Assembly (NCBI GenBank): GCA_902539195.1
Contig: CACBHZ010000003.1
Span: forward strand, 1-64,000
Direction: 5' to 3'
From: an uncultured Pelagibacteraceae bacterium
GTDB lineage: Bacteria > Pseudomonadota > Alphaproteobacteria > Pelagibacterales > Pelagibacteraceae
Length of the DNA stretch: 64,000 nucleotides
Made by a program: the position numbers and the translations under genes. The notes beneath the pieces were generated by a model, which saw only the letters and a list, made by a program, of their open reading frames with translations, was not told where the DNA came from and did no database searches. The first letter of the stretch is position 1, and every line of letters starts with the position of its first letter. Below are positions 27,576-36,938 of this stretch, piece after piece.

Positions 27576-28425
27576 AACTGTTAATGAAGTAAATAAATTT
27601 TTAAAAAATTACTTAGCAAAACAAAAAAAAACAGATCTAATTATACCTATTAAGTATGGTTTATTTCCTGGAGGAAAAAAAATAAGATCTAAGCTTATTT
27701 TTGATGTTGGAAAAATTTTTAATGTCGAAAAAAAATATCTTTTATATTTAAGTTCAGCTGTTGAATGTATACACGCTTATTCACTAATACATGACGATTT
27801 ACCGTGTATGGATGATGATGATATTAGAAGAGGTAAACTAACTACACATAAAAAATTTGGAGAATCAACAGCTGTTTTAGCTGGAAACTCCCTTTTGACA
27901 TTAGCTTTTGAAATTTTATCTGATCCAAAGTTCAATATAAATAACAATAAAAAAATATCCCTAATAAATCTAATATCTCAATCATCAGGTCACCAAGGAA
28001 TAGCTGGAGGTCAATTTTTGGATTTAAATTATGAAAGAAAAAAAGTTTCTAAACAAAAAGTTATAGATATGGAGATTAAAAAGACTGGAAAATTATTTTC
28101 ATTCAGCTGTTTGTCTCCAATTATTTTGATAAATAAAAAAGATCAAATAAAAAAATTCTCAATTATTGGTGAAAAAATTGGTTTACTTTTTCAAATTGCA
28201 GATGATTTAATTGATTATAGCAGTACATCAAAAACTGCAGGAAAAAAAACAAATAAAGATTCAAAAAGGGGAAAAGCAACATTAATAAGTTTACTAGGAT
28301 ATAAAAATGCTATTAAATATGCGTCAAAACTAAAAAAAGAAATATTTAATAGTTTAGTTAGCTATGGAAATAATGCTAGTGATTTAAAAGAGACAATTGA
28401 ATTTATATTAAGTAGAAATAAATAA
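27556..28425 (+). CDS. ispA: Short-chain polyprenyl diphosphate synthase (farnesyl-PP synthase type)
   Basis: 289 residues. The first aspartate-rich motif is HDDLPCMDDDDIRRG, the second IADDLIDY; GGKKIRSKL binds the isopentenyl diphosphate and GQFLDL is conserved. The two residues between the first aspartates (LP) plus the CM insertion are typical of bacterial FPP synthases. It condenses isopentenyl-PP with dimethylallyl-PP and geranyl-PP. It lies between xseB and dxs and shares their transcript. Product length is inferred, not proven. Confidence 0.92.
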   Translation: MKKKLVKTVNEVNKFLKNYLAKQKKTDLIIPIKYGLFPGGKKIRSKLIFDVGKIFNVEKKYLLYLSSAVECIHAYSLIHDDLPCMDDDDIRRGKLTTHKKFGESTAVLAGNSLLTLAFEILSDPKFNINNNKKISLINLISQSSGHQGIAGGQFLDLNYERKKVSKQKVIDMEIKKTGKLFSFSCLSPIILINKKDQIKKFSIIGEKIGLLFQIADDLIDYSSTSKTAGKKTNKDSKRGKATLISLLGYKNAIKYASKLKKEIFNSLVSYGNNASDLKETIEFILSRNK

Positions 28426-30336
28426 ATGCAGAATTATAAATATTTAAATAATATTAATTTTCCTTCAGATATAAAAAAACTCAATAATGAAGAATTAAAA
28501 GTTCTATCAGAAGAAGTAAGAAGCGAAATGATTGATGCTGTTTCAAAAACAGGTGGTCATCTAGGTGCGGGCTTAGGTGTTGTTGAATTAACAGTAGCAC
28601 TTCATCATGTTTTTGACACACCTAAGGACAAATTGATATGGGATGTTGGTCATCAATCATACCCTCATAAAATTTTAACAGGAAGAAAAGATAAAATACG
28701 AACTTTACGACAAGGAAGCGGATTATCTGGTTTTACAAAGCGATCAGAAAGTGAATTTGACCCTTTTGGTGCAGCTCATAGTTCCACTTCTATTTCTGCT
28801 GGATTTGGTATTGCAACAGCAAATAAATTATCAAATAAATCAGATCAGGTTATAGCAGTTATTGGTGACGGTGCCATGAGCGCAGGAATGGCATATGAAG
28901 CTATGAATAATGCTGGAGACTCAAAAACAAAAATGATCGTAATTTTGAATGACAATGATATGTCAATTGCAAAACCAGTTGGTGCAATGAAATCTTATCT
29001 TGCTAAAATTTTTTCAGGTAAGATTTATTTTAGTTTCAGAGAAACAGTTAAAATGATTATTTCATCATTTTCAAAAAGATTTAGCAAAAAGGCTGGAAAG
29101 GCTGAAGATTTTTTGAGATCGGCTGTCACAGGTGGTACATTATTTAATTCATTAGGTTTTTATTATGTTGGTCCAATTGATGGTCATGATTTAGATGTAC
29201 TATTGCCAATTTTAAAAAATGCGAAAGAAAGCAATCATAATGGTCCAATACTAATTCATATAAAAACTCAAAAAGGGAAAGGATATAGTTTTGCTGAAAA
29301 ATCTGATGATAAGTATCATGGAGTTACAAAATTTGATGTTCAAACTGGAGTTCAACAAAAATCAACAACCAAGACTCCTGCTTTTACAAAGGTATTTGCA
29401 AATACATTAATAGAGCATGCAAAGAAAGATAGTAAAATTGTAGGTATAACTGCTGCTATGCCATCTGGGACAGGAATGGACGCCTTTAGTAAAGTTTTCC
29501 CGGACAGAACTTTTGATGTTGGAATTGCTGAACAACATGCTGTTACTTTTGCTGCAGGCTTAGCAACAGAGGGTTATAAGCCTTATGCAGCAATTTATTC
29601 AACATTTTTACAAAGAGCTTATGATCAGGTAGTTCATGACGTTGCAATTCAAAGTTTACCAGTAAGATTTGCAATTGATAGAGCTGGTTTAGTTGGCGCC
29701 GATGGAGCCACTCATGCAGGTGCTTTTGATATTACATATTTATCAACTTTACCTAATTTTATTGTTATGGCAGCAAGTGATGAAGCAGAATTGGTAAGAA
29801 TGGTCAATACGTCTGTAGATATTAATAATCAACCATGTGCATTTAGATATCCAAGAGGAAATGGTGCAGGTTTAGAATTACCTGATATCAACGAAAAAAT
29901 AGATATTGGAAAAGGTAGAGTTATAAGAGAAGGTAAGAAAGTTGCCTTAGTAAGTTTTGGTAACAGATTAAAAGAATGTTTATTGGCTGAAAAAGGTTTA
30001 AAAAAAATGGGAATTAATCCAACAATTATAGATGCTAGATTTGCAAAACCTCTGGATGAAAATCTTATGTGGCAAGTTGCAACAAATCATGAAGTGCTAA
30101 TTACGTTGGAAGAAGGCTCTATAGGAGGTTTTGGAGCTCATGTAAATCATTTCTTAAATGAAAAGAATTTATTAGATAATAATATAAAATTTAGATCAAT
30201 GATTTTGCCTGATAAATTTTTAGACCAAGACAAACCAGAAGAAATGTATAAAGAAGCTGGTCTAGATGCTAAATCGATTGAAGCGAAGGTCTTAGAAACT
30301 CTAAATTCTAAAGTTTTAATTAAAAAAACTAATTAA
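28426..30336 (+). CDS. dxs: 1-deoxy-D-xylulose-5-phosphate synthase
   Basis: 636 residues. Motifs include [38 protein letters not shown], the thiamine diphosphate site [45 protein letters not shown] and the C-terminal [13 protein letters not shown]. It condenses pyruvate and glyceraldehyde-3-phosphate in the first step of the MEP isoprenoid pathway and also supplies thiamine and pyridoxal precursors elsewhere. It starts on the base after the ispA stop; the stop overlaps the convergent aroC stop by 4 nt. Confidence 0.97.
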   Translation: MQNYKYLNNINFPSDIKKLNNEELKVLSEEVRSEMIDAVSKTGGHLGAGLGVVELTVALHHVFDTPKDKLIWDVGHQSYPHKILTGRKDKIRTLRQGSGLSGFTKRSESEFDPFGAAHSSTSISAGFGIATANKLSNKSDQVIAVIGDGAMSAGMAYEAMNNAGDSKTKMIVILNDNDMSIAKPVGAMKSYLAKIFSGKIYFSFRETVKMIISSFSKRFSKKAGKAEDFLRSAVTGGTLFNSLGFYYVGPIDGHDLDVLLPILKNAKESNHNGPILIHIKTQKGKGYSFAEKSDDKYHGVTKFDVQTGVQQKSTTKTPAFTKVFANTLIEHAKKDSKIVGITAAMPSGTGMDAFSKVFPDRTFDVGIAEQHAVTFAAGLATEGYKPYAAIYSTFLQRAYDQVVHDVAIQSLPVRFAIDRAGLVGADGATHAGAFDITYLSTLPNFIVMAASDEAELVRMVNTSVDINNQPCAFRYPRGNGAGLELPDINEKIDIGKGRVIREGKKVALVSFGNRLKECLLAEKGLKKMGINPTIIDARFAKPLDENLMWQVATNHEVLITLEEGSIGGFGAHVNHFLNEKNLLDNNIKFRSMILPDKFLDQDKPEEMYKEAGLDAKSIEAKVLETLNSKVLIKKTN

Positions 30337-31418
30337 TTGCCACATTGAGCTTTATTCATTAAGTAGTGATCAAGAATTACACAATGCATCATTGCTTCGC
30401 CAATAGGTACTGCTCTAATACCTACACATGGATCATGTCTTCCTGTGACTGAAATTGAGGTATTTTTTCCAAATTTATTAATTGTTTTTCTTTGAGAAAG
30501 AATTGATGAAGTTGGTTTTACTGCAAAAGAAACTATTATTTCTTGACCACTAGAAATACCTCCAAGAATTCCTCCAGCATTATTCGATTTAAATTTTGTT
30601 TTCTTTCCTGTTTGGGACATTTCATCAGAATTTTGTTCACCAGAAAGTTGAGCAGAGTTCATTCCTGAACCTATATTTACCCCTTTTACTGCGTTAATAC
30701 TCATCATTGCTGATGCTAAATCCATATCTAATTTTGAATAAATTGGAGCTCCTAATCCGATAGGAACACCTTTTGCTCTTACTTCAATAATAGCCCCACA
30801 TGATGAGCCAGCTTTTCTTATCCCAAGTAAATATTTTTCCCATAATTTTAAAACTGTTTTATCAGGACAAAACAAAGGGTTTTTTGTGATGAAACTGTCA
30901 TTCCATTTTTTTATGTCACATCCTAATATTCCTAATTGTGTTACGGCTCCAATTACACTGTACTTTTTCCCAATAATATTTTGCAAAACTTGTTTTGCTA
31001 TTGCCCCTGCTGCCACTCTTGAAGCAGTCTCTCTCGCTGATTGTCTGCCTCCACCTCTATAATCTCTAATTCCATACTTTTTAAAATATGTATAATCAGC
31101 ATGACCAGGTCTAAATTTATCTTTAATATTTTTATAATCCCTAGAACGCATATCTTTATTGAAGATAATCATTGAGATAGGTGTACCAGTTGTTTTACCC
31201 TCAAATGTTCCTGATAAAATTTCTACTTTATCATCCTCTTTTCTTTGGGTTGTGAATTTTGACTGACCAGGCTTTCTTTTATTTAATTCTAACTGAATGT
31301 CTCTGATATTAAGCTTAATATTCGGAGGACAACCATCAACAACACATCCTATTGCTGGACCGTGAGACTCACCCCAAGTAGTAAATCGAAAAAATTTTCC
31401 AAATGTATTAAAAGACAT
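30333..31418 (-). CDS. aroC: Chorismate synthase
   Basis: 361 residues. FMN/EPSP signatures are [54 protein letters not shown] spread over the usual loop, [12 protein letters not shown] and [17 protein letters not shown]. It makes chorismate from EPSP using reduced FMN. The monofunctional bacterial form is clear as there is no flavin reductase domain. It is divergent from pdxH with a 32-nt spacer and converges with dxs. Confidence 0.96.
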   Translation of the reverse strand: MSFNTFGKFFRFTTWGESHGPAIGCVVDGCPPNIKLNIRDIQLELNKRKPGQSKFTTQRKEDDKVEILSGTFEGKTTGTPISMIIFNKDMRSRDYKNIKDKFRPGHADYTYFKKYGIRDYRGGGRQSARETASRVAAGAIAKQVLQNIIGKKYSVIGAVTQLGILGCDIKKWNDSFITKNPLFCPDKTVLKLWEKYLLGIRKAGSSCGAIIEVRAKGVPIGLGAPIYSKLDMDLASAMMSINAVKGVNIGSGMNSAQLSGEQNSDEMSQTGKKTKFKSNNAGGILGGISSGQEIIVSFAVKPTSSILSQRKTINKFGKNTSISVTGRHDPCVGIRAVPIGEAMMHCVILDHYLMNKAQCGN

Positions 31419-31450
31419 TATATTATTATATAAATTATTTTGGTTAAATT

Positions 31451-32074
31451 ATGAACGAAAAAAACTCTTTAGGGTTAGATAAATGCTTTCTAGATCTCGA
31501 TAATCCAATACTATTATTCACTGAATGGTACAACGAGGCAAAGAAAACAGAAATAAATGATCCAAATGCATTAGCTCTAGGCACTATTAACGAAAAAGGT
31601 TATCCGAATGTAAGAATGGTATTGCTCAAAGATTATGGAGAGGATGGATTTGTTTTTTACACTAACTTTAATAGTAATAAGGGAAACTCTATAAAGCAGA
31701 ATCCAAACATTTCGATGTGCTTTCATTGGAAAAGTTTACTCAGACAAATTCGAATAGTTGGTACTGCTGAAAAAGTTTCTGATGTAGAAGCTGATAATTA
31801 TTATAAATCCAGAAGTTACGGAAGTAGAATTGGTGCATGGGCATCAAATCAGAGTTCAATTTTAAAAGATAGAGAAGAGCTAAACCAATCTATAAAAAAA
31901 TTTAAAGATCTCTATAAAGATGAAAATAATGTTCCAAGACCTGATCATTGGTCAGGATGGAGGCTAAAACACCACGAAATTGAATTTTGGTTAGATGGTG
32001 AAAATAGAATTCACGAAAGATTAAAATATATTAAAGAAAATAATGATTGGAAAAAAATTCTCTTATCACCTTAA
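31451..32074 (+). CDS. pdxH: Pyridoxamine/pyridoxine 5'-phosphate oxidase
   Basis: 207 residues. NVRMVLLKDYGEDGFVFYTNFNSNKG binds FMN; FHWKSLLRQIRIVGTAEKV and the C-terminal WSGWRLKHHEIEFWLDGENRIHERLKY are signatures. It oxidises pyridoxine or pyridoxamine phosphate to PLP, so it can act in vitamin B6 salvage as well as synthesis. The last 4 nt overlap the convergent polyprenyl synthase gene. Confidence 0.95.
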   Translation: MNEKNSLGLDKCFLDLDNPILLFTEWYNEAKKTEINDPNALALGTINEKGYPNVRMVLLKDYGEDGFVFYTNFNSNKGNSIKQNPNISMCFHWKSLLRQIRIVGTAEKVSDVEADNYYKSRSYGSRIGAWASNQSSILKDREELNQSIKKFKDLYKDENNVPRPDHWSGWRLKHHEIEFWLDGENRIHERLKYIKENNDWKKILLSP

Positions 32075-33084
32075 AATTTTCTATTAATACTAAATGAAGT
32101 TAAATTTTTGAGTATTTTTTTTTCTTCACAATCTTGAAATATACTTAATGAATTTGATGCTAAACTTATATAGTGCTCCGCTTTTTTGTAACACTCATTA
32201 ATTATATTATATTTTTTTACCAATGTAAGTACATAGTCAAATTGTTCTTTAGATCTGATATTTTGTTCAAAAATTTTTTTTAAAACTAATTTTTCATCTG
32301 AAGATAATTTTTGATGTAATAGAATAATCGGGAGAGTAACCTTGCCCTCATAGAAATCTTTCCCTATCTCTTTACCAAACATTTTTAATTCTGAGTTATA
32401 GTCAAGTGTGTCATCTGCAATCTGAAAAGTTAATCCGAGGTTCTTTCCATAGAATTCTAGTGCATCTTTAAATTTATTGTCTTTATCAGTAATTATCGAC
32501 CCAACTTTTGAAGATGCTGAAAATAAAGCTGCAGTTTTAGATGAAATTATATTCAAATATGTATCTTCTAACATTTCAGAGTCACCTTTATGTTGTAATT
32601 GCAAAACTTCTCCTTGAGCAATAGTTGATGATGTAGAAGATAAAAGTTTTAATACTTCAATACTTCCATCCTCAACCATCATTTCAAAACATCTACTTAA
32701 TAAATAGTCCCCAACAAGAATTGATGACTGATTTCCCCAAATTTTATTTGTAGTTTTTTTGCCTCTTCTTAAATCTGCGCTGTCAATTACATCATCATGC
32801 ATAAGAGTTGCTGCGTGTATAAGTTCAACACATGCAGCTAGGTTCACATCTCTACTACCTTTTGTATATCCACACAACTTAGCACACTCCAAAGTAAGCA
32901 ATGCTCTTAATCTTTTACCTCCACTAGTCATGTGGTAAGCTGTCATTTCTTTAACAAGCTCAACTTTACTATCTAATTTATATGAAATTTTGTCTTCAAC
33001 TAAACTTAGTTTTTCATCAACAGAATTTACTAAATCTGTATACGCATTAGTTATTTGCTTTTTTAATTGAACTACTGAACCCAT
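32071..33084 (-). CDS. ispB: Long-chain polyprenyl diphosphate synthase (octaprenyl-PP type)
   Basis: 337 residues. The first motif HDDVIDSADLRRG and second IADDTLDYNSE define a trans-prenyltransferase; the absence of the two-residue insertion in the first motif fits long-chain enzymes making the ubiquinone side chain. SGGKRLRALLTL binds isopentenyl-PP. Chain length (C40 or C50) cannot be read from sequence. It is divergent from the S49 peptidase across a 108-nt spacer. Confidence 0.92.
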   Translation of the reverse strand: MGSVVQLKKQITNAYTDLVNSVDEKLSLVEDKISYKLDSKVELVKEMTAYHMTSGGKRLRALLTLECAKLCGYTKGSRDVNLAACVELIHAATLMHDDVIDSADLRRGKKTTNKIWGNQSSILVGDYLLSRCFEMMVEDGSIEVLKLLSSTSSTIAQGEVLQLQHKGDSEMLEDTYLNIISSKTAALFSASSKVGSIITDKDNKFKDALEFYGKNLGLTFQIADDTLDYNSELKMFGKEIGKDFYEGKVTLPIILLHQKLSSDEKLVLKKIFEQNIRSKEQFDYVLTLVKKYNIINECYKKAEHYISLASNSLSIFQDCEEKKILKNLTSFSINRKF

Positions 33085-33126
33085 AAATTCAAAATATTAC
33101 ATTAAGTTTATTAATATACTTATCAA

Positions 33127-33154
33127 TTGACGCACCTAATTCTTCAACTATAAG
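33127..33154 (+). promoter_or_regulatory. Predicted sigma-70 promoter for the S49 peptidase-glyQS run
   Basis: TTGACG (33127-33132, five of six to the -35 consensus) is followed after 16 nt by TATAAG (33149-33154, five of six to the -10). It lies about 40 nt before the peptidase ATG in the divergent spacer. Prediction by inspection only. Confidence 0.55.
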
Positions 33155-33192
33155 TAGCTTTATAATTAAGTAAAATTTTTATAATCATTTGT

Positions 33193-33999
33193 ATGTTTTC
33201 ATTTTTTAAAAAAAAAAAAATTGTTAGTCATTTAAGACTTACCGGCGTCATAGGAAATGTTGGAAAGTTTAAACAAGGAATAGAATATTCTTCTCAAGAA
33301 GAAATGATAAAAAAAGCTTTTTCAGTAAAAAAAGCAGAGGCTGTTGCAATTTCAATTAATTCACCAGGTGGTTCACCCGTTCAATCACATCTAATATATA
33401 AATTTATTAGAGAACAGTCTAAGAAAAACAAAAAAAAAGTAATAGTTTTTGCTGAAGATGTTGCTGCATCTGGAGGCTATCTAATTGCATGCGCAGGTGA
33501 TGAGATTTATGCTAATGCAAGTTCTATAATCGGTTCAATAGGAGTAATTTATTCTTCTTTTGGTTTTAAAGATTTAATTCAAAAAATAGGTGTTCAAAGA
33601 AGAGTTTATACAGCTGGAAAAAATAAAAGTACTCTAGACCCTTTTTTAGACGAGAAAGATGAGGACATTCAAAGATTAAAAAATATTCAACTGGAACTTC
33701 ACCAAGAATTTATTAATGTTGTGGAGGAAAGTAGATCAACAAAATTAAACAAAACTGATGTTGAACTTTTTTCTGGAGAATTTTGGTCTGGCAAAACATC
33801 TTTAAAACTTGGTTTGATAGATGGAATAGGGAATGCAGAACAGATATTGAGAGAAAAATTTGGTGAAGATGTTGAAATTAAAAAATTTGAAAAGTCTAAA
33901 GGATGGCTTGCCAAAAAACTTTCGTCTTCTGAAGACCATGCAGATAAATTGATAAGTGTTTTAGAAGAAAGATCTATTTGGCAAAAATATGGTTTCTAA
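33193..33999 (+). CDS. S49 family serine peptidase (SppA/SohB-like, short form)
   Basis: 268 residues with a single protease domain. The nucleophile is in [20 protein letters not shown] (Ser93) and the general-base lysine is expected in the [11 protein letters not shown] stretch near residue 145; [13 protein letters not shown] precedes. SppA family enzymes degrade signal peptides left in the membrane. Unlike E. coli SppA (two repeats) this is one domain and it lacks an obvious N-terminal membrane anchor: the N terminus is [10 protein letters not shown] peripheral or cytosolic location is therefore possible. It overlaps glyQ by 11 nt. Confidence 0.9.
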   Translation: MFSFFKKKKIVSHLRLTGVIGNVGKFKQGIEYSSQEEMIKKAFSVKKAEAVAISINSPGGSPVQSHLIYKFIREQSKKNKKKVIVFAEDVAASGGYLIACAGDEIYANASSIIGSIGVIYSSFGFKDLIQKIGVQRRVYTAGKNKSTLDPFLDEKDEDIQRLKNIQLELHQEFINVVEESRSTKLNKTDVELFSGEFWSGKTSLKLGLIDGIGNAEQILREKFGEDVEIKKFEKSKGWLAKKLSSSEDHADKLISVLEERSIWQKYGF

Positions 34000-34873
34000 A
34001 AAAAAAACAAAAAATCCAAAATCATTTATTTCTTTTCAGGATACAATTTTAAATCTTCAAAAGTACTGGTCAAAAAAAGGTTGCGTTATTTTACAACCTT
34101 ATGATTTAGAAGTTGGAGCAGGAACATTTCACCCAGCAACAACTCTAAGATCATTAGGTTCTAAACCATGGAAAACGGCTTACGTTCAACCATCAAGAAG
34201 ACCAACAGATGGAAGGTATGGAGAGAATCCTAATCGTTTGCAACACTATTATCAATTTCAAGTTTTAATAAAACCTTCACCAAAAGATATTAAAAAAATG
34301 TATCTTAATAGCCTTTCATCAGTAGGTATTAAATACGAAGAGCACGATATCAGATTTGTAGAGGATGATTGGGAAAGTCCAACCTTAGGTGCTGCTGGTC
34401 TTGGATGGGAAGTATGGTGTGATGGTATGGAAGTTACTCAATTTACTTATTTTCAACAAATGGCAGGTATGGAATGCAATCCAATATCTGTTGAAATTAC
34501 TTATGGTTTAGAGAGATTATGTATGTTTATACAAGGTAAAAAAAATGTTTTTGATTTAATTTGGAATGATGAGGGAGTTTTATACAAAGATGTTTTTCAT
34601 CAAGCTGAAAAAGAATTTTCAGCCTATAATTTTGAATATGCAAACACAGATAAATTATTTAAAATTTTTGATATGCTCGAAGAAGAAGCAAAATCATTAA
34701 TTGAAAAGAAAATTTCTCTTCCAGCATATGATCAATGTTTAAAATCAAGTCATGTGTTCAATATTTTAGATGCTAGAGGAGTTATAAGTGTTGCTCAAAG
34801 AGCAGAATATATTGCAAGGATCAGAGATCTGACAAGAAAAATTGGAAAAATCTGGGTAGAAATACAAAATTAA
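33989..34873 (+). CDS. glyQ: Glycyl-tRNA synthetase alpha subunit
   Basis: 294 residues. Class II synthetase core with [43 protein letters not shown] near the N terminus, [27 protein letters not shown] and [14 protein letters not shown]. It forms the tetrameric (alpha2beta2) bacterial glycyl-tRNA synthetase with GlyS. Its start lies inside the peptidase gene and glyS begins one nucleotide after its stop, so the subunits are coupled. No anomaly. Confidence 0.97.
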   Translation: MVSKKKTKNPKSFISFQDTILNLQKYWSKKGCVILQPYDLEVGAGTFHPATTLRSLGSKPWKTAYVQPSRRPTDGRYGENPNRLQHYYQFQVLIKPSPKDIKKMYLNSLSSVGIKYEEHDIRFVEDDWESPTLGAAGLGWEVWCDGMEVTQFTYFQQMAGMECNPISVEITYGLERLCMFIQGKKNVFDLIWNDEGVLYKDVFHQAEKEFSAYNFEYANTDKLFKIFDMLEEEAKSLIEKKISLPAYDQCLKSSHVFNILDARGVISVAQRAEYIARIRDLTRKIGKIWVEIQN

Positions 34874-34874
34874 A

Positions 34875-36938
34875 ATGTCTGAATTTTTCCTTGAATTATT
34901 TAGTGAAGAAATACCTTCCAGATTACAAATCAATGCTAGAAATGAATTAACACAAATTTTTAAAAAATTTTTTGATGATAATGAAATTATATTTAAAGGT
35001 AAAATTAATACTTATTCAACTCCAAATAGGCTCATTGTTCATATAAATAAGATATCTAAAGATGTAATAAAAAAAGCAGAGGAAATTAGAGGTCCTAATA
35101 TAAATGCTCCAGAAAAGGCTTTGGAAGGATTTTTAAAATCCAATAAAATAAGTAAAGAAAAAGTTTTCAAAAAAAGTACTGAAAAAGGCATATTCTACTT
35201 CTACAACAAATCATCGCAAAAAATAAAAACATACGATTTATTAAAAGAAAGTATTGCAAGTTTACTTTTAAAAATTTCATGGAAAAAATCAATGAAATGG
35301 GGCAATCATGATTTATATTGGGGAAGACCGTTAAAATCAATATTAGCTTTATTTGATAAAAAAACAATTGAATTTAAATTAAACCATTTACATAGTTCAA
35401 ATAAAACTTTTACAGATAAAGATCTAGAAGATGAAGTAAAAAGTTTTAATGATTTTAAATCTTATATAAAATTTTTTAAACAAAAAGGAGTAATAATTGA
35501 TCAAGATAAAAGGAAAGAATTTATAATTAAAGAAATAAACAAGGCAACTAATCAAAAAAAAATTCATATAAACGTGAATGAAAAACTTATAGACGAAATA
35601 ATAAATATTGTTGAAAAACCAAAAATTTTAGTATGCGAGTTTAATAAGAAATTTTTAGAAATTCCCCAAGAAATACTTATTATTACAATGCAGCATCACC
35701 AAAAATATTTTCCTACATTTGATAGCAAAAACAAAATAACAAATAATTTTATAGTTGTAGCAGATTGCAAGGACAAAAAGGGATTAGTTAAATTAGGAAA
35801 TCAAAATGTTGTAGATGCAAGGTTGGCAGATGCAGAATTTTTTTGGAATAGAAATAAGTCTCAAAATTTAGTTAAACAGGTATCTAGATTGAAGCAAATT
35901 AATTATTTTAAAGGGTTGGGAAGTTATTTTGATAAAATTCAAAGAGTAAGAAAACTTAGCGGAATAATATCAGATGAACTTTTAATAAGTAAAGAAAAGA
36001 TAGAAATTGCTTCCTCAATTTGCAAAGTAGATTTGATGTCGGATTTAGTTGGAGAATTTCCCGAATTACAAGGCGTGATGGGCGGATATTTCGCAAGAGA
36101 GCAAGGTTTTGACGATGAAATAAGTTTAGCTGTTTCAGAGCATTACTTACCAAGTGGCATTGATAGTAAAGTTCCAAAAAAACCATACAGCATCGCATTA
36201 TCGTTAAGTGACAAAATAGACTCTTTAGTTGGATTTTTTGGAATTAATCTCAAACCAACTAGTTCAAAAGATCCTTATGCTTTAAGAAGAATGGCAATTA
36301 GTTTATTAAGGTTAATAATTGAAAATCAAAAAAAAATAAAATTAAGAGATCTAATAAATTATTCAATAAATTTATACAAAGAACAAAATTACTCTTTTGA
36401 CTCAAAATTGATAAATGATGAATTGGGAGATTTTATTTTAGATAGATTAAAAAATTATTTAAAAGAAAAAAATATTAGGCCGGATATTATTGAATGCTCC
36501 ACTAATTCTTATGGAATAGATGATTTACTAAAAATTTTTAATAAATCATTAAATTTGAATAAAAATATTAAAAAAGATTTCGGTCTTGATGTAATTGCAA
36601 TTTATAAAAGATCTGCAAACATTTTAAATAGCGAAAGTAAATCAAAACTAGAAATTGTAGGTTCTGCTGATCCTGGTCTTTTTAAAAATGATTATGAAAA
36701 AAATCTTTATAAAAAAATACATGCTATAAGAAAGTATTTTTCAAGCATAGGTAGAGACGAGGATTATGATGAAAGTCTTAAAACACTCTCAAGCGCCAAA
36801 ACAGAGGTCAATGAGTTTTTTGACAATGTAATAGTTAACGATCAAGAAGAGTTAATTAAAAAAAACAGACTAGAACTTTTAAAAATGTTGTGTAAAAGCT
36901 TTGATAATTATTTTAACTTTTCAAAAATAGAAGCATAA
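34875..36938 (+). CDS. glyS: Glycyl-tRNA synthetase beta subunit
   Basis: 687 residues, normal for GlyS. N-terminal FFLELFSEEIPSRLQ, KKSMKWGNHDLYWGRPLKSILALF, MQHHQKYFPTFD, VVADCKDKKGLVKLGNQNVVDARLADAEFFW, the HD-like region and YFAREQGFDDEISLAVSEHYLP are recognisable, then SSKDPYALRR and the C-terminal tRNA-binding helices. It binds tRNA-Gly and completes the alpha-subunit enzyme. Very Lys/Asn-rich. ppdK starts on the next base after the stop. Confidence 0.97.
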   Translation: MSEFFLELFSEEIPSRLQINARNELTQIFKKFFDDNEIIFKGKINTYSTPNRLIVHINKISKDVIKKAEEIRGPNINAPEKALEGFLKSNKISKEKVFKKSTEKGIFYFYNKSSQKIKTYDLLKESIASLLLKISWKKSMKWGNHDLYWGRPLKSILALFDKKTIEFKLNHLHSSNKTFTDKDLEDEVKSFNDFKSYIKFFKQKGVIIDQDKRKEFIIKEINKATNQKKIHINVNEKLIDEIINIVEKPKILVCEFNKKFLEIPQEILIITMQHHQKYFPTFDSKNKITNNFIVVADCKDKKGLVKLGNQNVVDARLADAEFFWNRNKSQNLVKQVSRLKQINYFKGLGSYFDKIQRVRKLSGIISDELLISKEKIEIASSICKVDLMSDLVGEFPELQGVMGGYFAREQGFDDEISLAVSEHYLPSGIDSKVPKKPYSIALSLSDKIDSLVGFFGINLKPTSSKDPYALRRMAISLLRLIIENQKKIKLRDLINYSINLYKEQNYSFDSKLINDELGDFILDRLKNYLKEKNIRPDIIECSTNSYGIDDLLKIFNKSLNLNKNIKKDFGLDVIAIYKRSANILNSESKSKLEIVGSADPGLFKNDYEKNLYKKIHAIRKYFSSIGRDEDYDESLKTLSSAKTEVNEFFDNVIVNDQEELIKKNRLELLKMLCKSFDNYFNFSKIEA

